From contig NZ_JAAFIX010000010.1 in the NCBI RefSeq assembly GCF_013297935.1, positions 1 through 64,000 of the forward strand: a stretch of 64,000 nucleotides of DNA, written 5' to 3'. Both the position numbers and the translations under genes were made by a program. Under the pieces are notes generated by a model that had not been told where the DNA came from, did not search any database, and worked only from the letters and a program-made list of their open reading frames with translations. Shown piece by piece: positions 60,634 through 64,000 of the stretch (positions are counted from its first letter, which is position 1; each line of letters opens with the position of its first letter). Source of the stretch: Rhodoferax sp. GTDB taxonomy: Bacteria; Pseudomonadota; Gammaproteobacteria; Burkholderiales; Burkholderiaceae_C.

Positions 60634-63600
60634 TTAAAAGTAATTCCGGTATCGCACGGTTAAGGTTTTGCTGGGGCTGCTGCTGTTGGCCAAACCGCTA
60701 CTGTGTTGAAGCTCTATGCGCATCAGGTCGCTACCGAGCAAAGAGCCGGCCACGCCGAATTGCGAGGTGTAGCCGTCGCCCGCCTGGGAGTCGTTGCGCA
60801 CGCACATTTCCCCGAAGGGCCTCCAGCCGCGACTAAATCCGTTCTGTAAGCTTTGCCCGCCCAGGTTCTCGCCCATGCCCATGCACAGACCCCAGCTGGT
60901 GCTGCTTTCCGGTAGGAAGTAGTTGCTCGCGAGTACGGAGCCACTCGCGACAGCTTGCTGAAAGGCCGCGGGGTAGCGCAGCATTGCCGCCGCAGGAAGC
61001 GCGCTTGAGGGTTCGAAGATTTGGCGCTGCACCGTGGCCCGCAAGCGCCAGTCAGGGTAGTCCATTCGCAGGCGGTAGGCCATTTCCAGGTCTAGTGACT
61101 GTCCGTGCCCGAGTGACTCGCCGAACGAATCGTAAAACCGTTTGACCGCTGGAGTGGCCTGAACGCTGAAGCGCTTGTCCAGCGGGACACGCAAGCTGGA
61201 GCTGAGGCTGTCTTCCACGCCCACGACTTGCATGGCGGGACTCACTGCACTGGAAGCACCGATGTTCAGGTTGTTGGCCCATTGCCATCCGTGACTGAGC
61301 TGCAGTGTCTGTCCGAGTTGCAGGCCGCTCTGCAGCGCGAGCTCGCGGCGTTGCGTGAGGGCAAAACTCCCGGACTGCCATGGACTAGACCACTGAATTC
61401 CCAACCGTGTCAATTGGTCTTGGTCAGCGTCATTCACCAGGGTTTGTAGTGTCTCGTCGCCAGCGCTTTGCCGTGCCCGGCTCCATTCAGCGGTTGCCCG
61501 GTAGCCCGTCTGCAGGGGCCACTGGAGTGCAAGGCCAAGGCGGCTCTGGTGGAGCAAAGCGCTGCTTTCGCTGTTGATGGTGGTGTCAACAAAGGCCGCT
61601 TGGCCGCTGGCATGCTGGCGAAAGCGGTCGTACAAAGCTTCGTCATTCGGGCTGCGAACCATGCCGTCGAAAGCGGTGCTGATTGCCTGAGCGTGCAAAT
61701 GTCTTGCCCGCTCCATGTCGTATCGGTTGTAAATCGGCAGGGTGTTGTCCCGAGACTGCAGCAAGGTGTCCATCTCGGCGATATCGCCGGTTTGCAACGC
61801 TACCTGTGCCCGACCCCACACCGGCGCCTGCTGTTGGAAGCGCCTGGCCATCCAAGTGCGCGCATTGGTGAACTGCTCACTGCTGATAGCCCACGCCAAC
61901 ACGAGCTCCGCAGCCTCAGTGTCGCTGGCATCGGCGGGTAGGGTCTTGAGCATTCCTACCCATTGGCGGACCTGCTTGAGTGCGGGGTCCCCCGGCCGGT
62001 TGAGCAAGGCAAGCCGTAGCATCGTCCGCCACTCCGCGCTCTGGTTCTCTCCGACTTTGGCAGCGTTCTCGCTCGGGAATTTTTCACGGAGGGTAAGCCA
62101 GGCATGGCGACGAACCCGTGCCGCCATACCGGCTTGTTGGTTGCGCTCCAGCGAGTCGGCATAGTTCAACAACAGAAAAGCGTCCTGGGGCGCTTTGGAC
62201 AGACTGCGTTGGTACCAGTGCAAAGCCTCACGCTGCTGGCTCAGCGTCAGGTGGGCAGCCGCAAAGGCGGGCCAGTAATCAGCATCGTTTGAGCTTTTCT
62301 GGTAGTGCGACAGGACGTGGCTTAATTCTGCGGTTCTCCGTTGCTCTATCAAAAACCACAAGCTACTCAACCCTATGGCCTTGGACAGCGGGTCTATCGC
62401 CATGGCGCGGCGCAAATCAGTCCACGCATTCTCGGTCTGGCGCATGCCCTGTGCATAGCGAGCCCGCAAGAGAAGAAATTGGCTGGACTTCTCTGCTGCA
62501 GTGAGTGCAGGGCCTTGGAGCATGGCCATCGCTTCACCCATGCGGCGCCAATTGCCCATGCCGGCATACCGCTCCAGCGCCTGCACCAGCAGAGGAAATA
62601 AAGCAAAGCGCCGATAGCCCTCCATGGCCATGAGGGCCGCCTGTTCGGGTTCGGCAGGATCGATCAAGGACACCAGCCGCGACCAGTCGTCCCCGGTAGC
62701 CGAAGTACTTTTGACGTAGCTGCCATAGGCTGTGCGGGCGATATCGACCTGTTGCAAATCCCAGGCGACTTCGCCCATCAATCGCCAGAACTCGGATGCT
62801 TCCTGCGGCACGCGGGCCTGATTGCGCTGCATAAATGCAAGTGCCTCCGGTAGTCGATTGCTGCGCACATACAGCATGACCACATCCAGCGCCGCCGCCA
62901 GCGAAAACGTGTTGTTGGGGTTATCTAAAACCTGCAATTGAAGCTGCAGCGCGCGCGCGTCGTTGCCTTGATTTCCCGCCAGTCGCGCAGCGAATTCGAG
63001 CAGTTTCAGGTCACTATGCTGACGATATTGTTCTTCGAAGAACTGCGAACCCTCAGCAGGTTGTGCCGACTCCTCATAAAGTTTCAACACTTCAAGTGCT
63101 TCTGGTCCGCTGAGTGTGCGCCGCTTGGCCACCACAGCCCATGCATCGATGGGAACCTGGAGGTCCGCCATCTGCCACGCCAGCCGGGTGACTTGGGACA
63201 AGGTATCGGTATCCCGCGCCCCTTGCCGGAACAGAAAGGCCCACTGTTGCGCTGCGATCTGCGGCTGCTGGGTCCATTCGGCGACTCGTGCAAGACGAAT
63301 TCGCCACTCGCGGTTCGAGGGCGAGCGCGTGACAGCAGCTTGTGCAATTTGCAGGGCCGGGGTCAGGTCGCCTGTACTCAGGAAGACGCTGTAGGCCAGA
63401 GCCATGTCGTCCGGATTCATATTGCGCAGCGGGGGCATCGAGGCCGGCTGATCCGCCCGTCGGGTCGGGCGCTCGGGAGTTTGCACAGGCGCTTGCGCCA
63501 TGGCGGCCGGCACAGGCACGCGAGGGGTGGGTGCCGGGGGTGGCGAGTTGCTTGTGTCTCCTGTCGCCAGCGTGGGTGCAGCCGATGCGCCCACGGTCCA

Positions 63601-63930
63601 GTTGTTGCGGATCAATGCCTCCGGCCGCAGCACTGCGACGCGCAGCCGTGCGCCGGGAATTCCACCGCCCGAGAGGGCTTTGCGGGCCTCCTCGGTGTTA
63701 TTCCAGAAACCCGCACGCAGCGTGAACTGGACACCACGTTTCTCAACCCGCAAAAAGGGCAGTTGACGGTACTGTTCGTACAGGGGCTGGAGGTCTTTGA
63801 GTTGCGTACTGCTGGCTATCTGCAAAGACTGATAGTCCTGCCCCGGGATGGGCGACTCTCGCGCCTCTTGCCCCGTGGCGGCGCCACACAGGGGGGCCCA
63901 TATCAACACCCAGGCCTGATATCGGTTCAC
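60634..63930 (-). CDS. pelB: Pel outer-membrane export channel PelB
   Basis: A 1098-residue protein: signal segment (residues 1-20), a proline-rich stretch (~125-165), a long tetratricopeptide scaffold (~180-800, e.g. AYSVFLSTGDLTPALQIAQAAV) and a C-terminal 16-strand-type barrel (~830-1098) that ends in RYRNYF with the terminal Phe expected of outer-membrane proteins. It passes Pel through the outer membrane and contacts PelA and PelC. It is shorter than the P. aeruginosa protein. The start is GTG overlapping the upstream stop (GTGA). Confidence 0.93.
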   Translation of the reverse strand: MNRYQAWVLIWAPLCGAATGQEARESPIPGQDYQSLQIASSTQLKDLQPLYEQYRQLPFLRVEKRGVQFTLRAGFWNNTEEARKALSGGGIPGARLRVAVLRPEALIRNNWTVGASAAPTLATGDTSNSPPPAPTPRVPVPAAMAQAPVQTPERPTRRADQPASMPPLRNMNPDDMALAYSVFLSTGDLTPALQIAQAAVTRSPSNREWRIRLARVAEWTQQPQIAAQQWAFLFRQGARDTDTLSQVTRLAWQMADLQVPIDAWAVVAKRRTLSGPEALEVLKLYEESAQPAEGSQFFEEQYRQHSDLKLLEFAARLAGNQGNDARALQLQLQVLDNPNNTFSLAAALDVVMLYVRSNRLPEALAFMQRNQARVPQEASEFWRLMGEVAWDLQQVDIARTAYGSYVKSTSATGDDWSRLVSLIDPAEPEQAALMAMEGYRRFALFPLLVQALERYAGMGNWRRMGEAMAMLQGPALTAAEKSSQFLLLRARYAQGMRQTENAWTDLRRAMAIDPLSKAIGLSSLWFLIEQRRTAELSHVLSHYQKSSNDADYWPAFAAAHLTLSQQREALHWYQRSLSKAPQDAFLLLNYADSLERNQQAGMAARVRRHAWLTLREKFPSENAAKVGENQSAEWRTMLRLALLNRPGDPALKQVRQWVGMLKTLPADASDTEAAELVLAWAISSEQFTNARTWMARRFQQQAPVWGRAQVALQTGDIAEMDTLLQSRDNTLPIYNRYDMERARHLHAQAISTAFDGMVRSPNDEALYDRFRQHASGQAAFVDTTINSESSALLHQSRLGLALQWPLQTGYRATAEWSRARQSAGDETLQTLVNDADQDQLTRLGIQWSSPWQSGSFALTQRRELALQSGLQLGQTLQLSHGWQWANNLNIGASSAVSPAMQVVGVEDSLSSSLRVPLDKRFSVQATPAVKRFYDSFGESLGHGQSLDLEMAYRLRMDYPDWRLRATVQRQIFEPSSALPAAAMLRYPAAFQQAVASGSVLASNYFLPESSTSWGLCMGMGENLGGQSLQNGFSRGWRPFGEMCVRNDSQAGDGYTSQFGVAGSLLGSDLMRIELQHSSGLANSSSPSKTLTVRYRNYF

Positions 63931-64000
63931 GGTTGAACTCCGTCGGTCTGGTACATCAGGGATTTGGCATAGGCATTGGCTTCAGCGGGGTTGCCGGCTG
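63927..64000 (-). CDS. C-terminal end of the gene upstream of pelB (probably pelA)
   Basis: Only the last 23 codons are in the window; the residues are AGNPAEANAYAKSLMYQTDG and a short VQP end. The stop overlaps the pelB GTG by two bases, so the genes are translationally coupled. In known pel operons pelA, encoding the periplasmic deacetylase/hydrolase, precedes pelB; I infer pelA from position only, as the visible tail has no motif. Confidence 0.4.
   Translation of the reverse strand, partial: AGNPAEANAYAKSLMYQTDGVQP

Overview
The window reads as a chromosome segment of a high-GC betaproteobacterium of the order Burkholderiales, most probably family Comamonadaceae (Rhodoferax/Curvibacter/Variovorax-like). 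The pointers are the gene content (urt/ure clusters, DctPQM TRAP transporters, PuuD-type urate oxidation, a UraD-AllC fusion) and short GC-rich palindromic repeats that I recognise from that family. No rRNA, CRISPR array, transposase or plasmid gene is visible. The only sign of a mobile element is at the extreme left: a less GC-rich reading frame that runs into the 3' end of a tRNA-Ser(UGA).

Layout. 0.1-5.8 kb: a minus-strand urease operon ureA-ureJ-ureB-ureC-(GNAT)-ureE-ureF-ureG. 5.9-10.5 kb, divergent from it: an NCS1 permease fused to a hybrid histidine kinase, followed by a LuxR-type response regulator. 10.6-16.2 kb: small housekeeping and unknown genes (VF530 protein, cytochrome b561, two YceI proteins, an orphan ABC ATPase, a DODA-type dioxygenase, a FecR-domain protein). 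16.4-22.1 kb: the urea ABC transporter urtABCDE. 22.1-23.9 kb: a REC-TPR protein whose phospho-acceptor position is Glu. 23.9-29.0 kb: ureD, a NitT/TauT-type ABC transporter and an NCS2 nucleobase permease. 29.1-37.0 kb: purine catabolism (M20 hydrolase, UraD-AllC fusion, PuuE, GntR regulator, UraH, XdhC, PuuD). 37.0-50.4 kb: a LysE-type exporter, then a uronate/aldarate operon (two DctP proteins, GarR, GarL, GarD, a GudD-like enolase, DctM, DctQ, a lactonase, uronate dehydrogenase), its FadR/GntR regulator and a second glucarate dehydratase. 50.5-54.7 kb: 8-oxoguanine deaminase, glycerate 2-kinase and galE. 54.8-64.0 kb: the Pel exopolysaccharide operon pelG back to pelB, with the end of a further gene (probably pelA) at the right edge.

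The genes connect into two flows. Nitrogen: nucleobases enter through NCS2 and perhaps the ABC system, are oxidised to urate and opened through 5-hydroxyisourate, OHCU, allantoin and allantoate, and the resulting urea, or urea taken up by Urt, is split by urease. Carbon: uronates are oxidised to aldarates by Udh and the lactonase, dehydrated by GarD/GudD, cleaved by GarL, reduced by GarR and phosphorylated by glycerate kinase.

The most unusual feature is a set of dispersed small repeats. A roughly 57-bp element (GCTAT ... TAGCTGCTCGCGC ... GGGCTA-AGGCC) occurs ten times, seven of them inside intact coding sequences, and twice it supplies much of a signal peptide. Two further GC-rich families keep a fixed core while the flanking inverted-repeat arms differ in sequence between copies yet stay self-complementary. 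Candidate operators (a GTATAC-centred palindrome for the purine GntR, TACGCC-N4-GGCGTA before urtA, and paired sites around the aldarate regulator) are visible directly.
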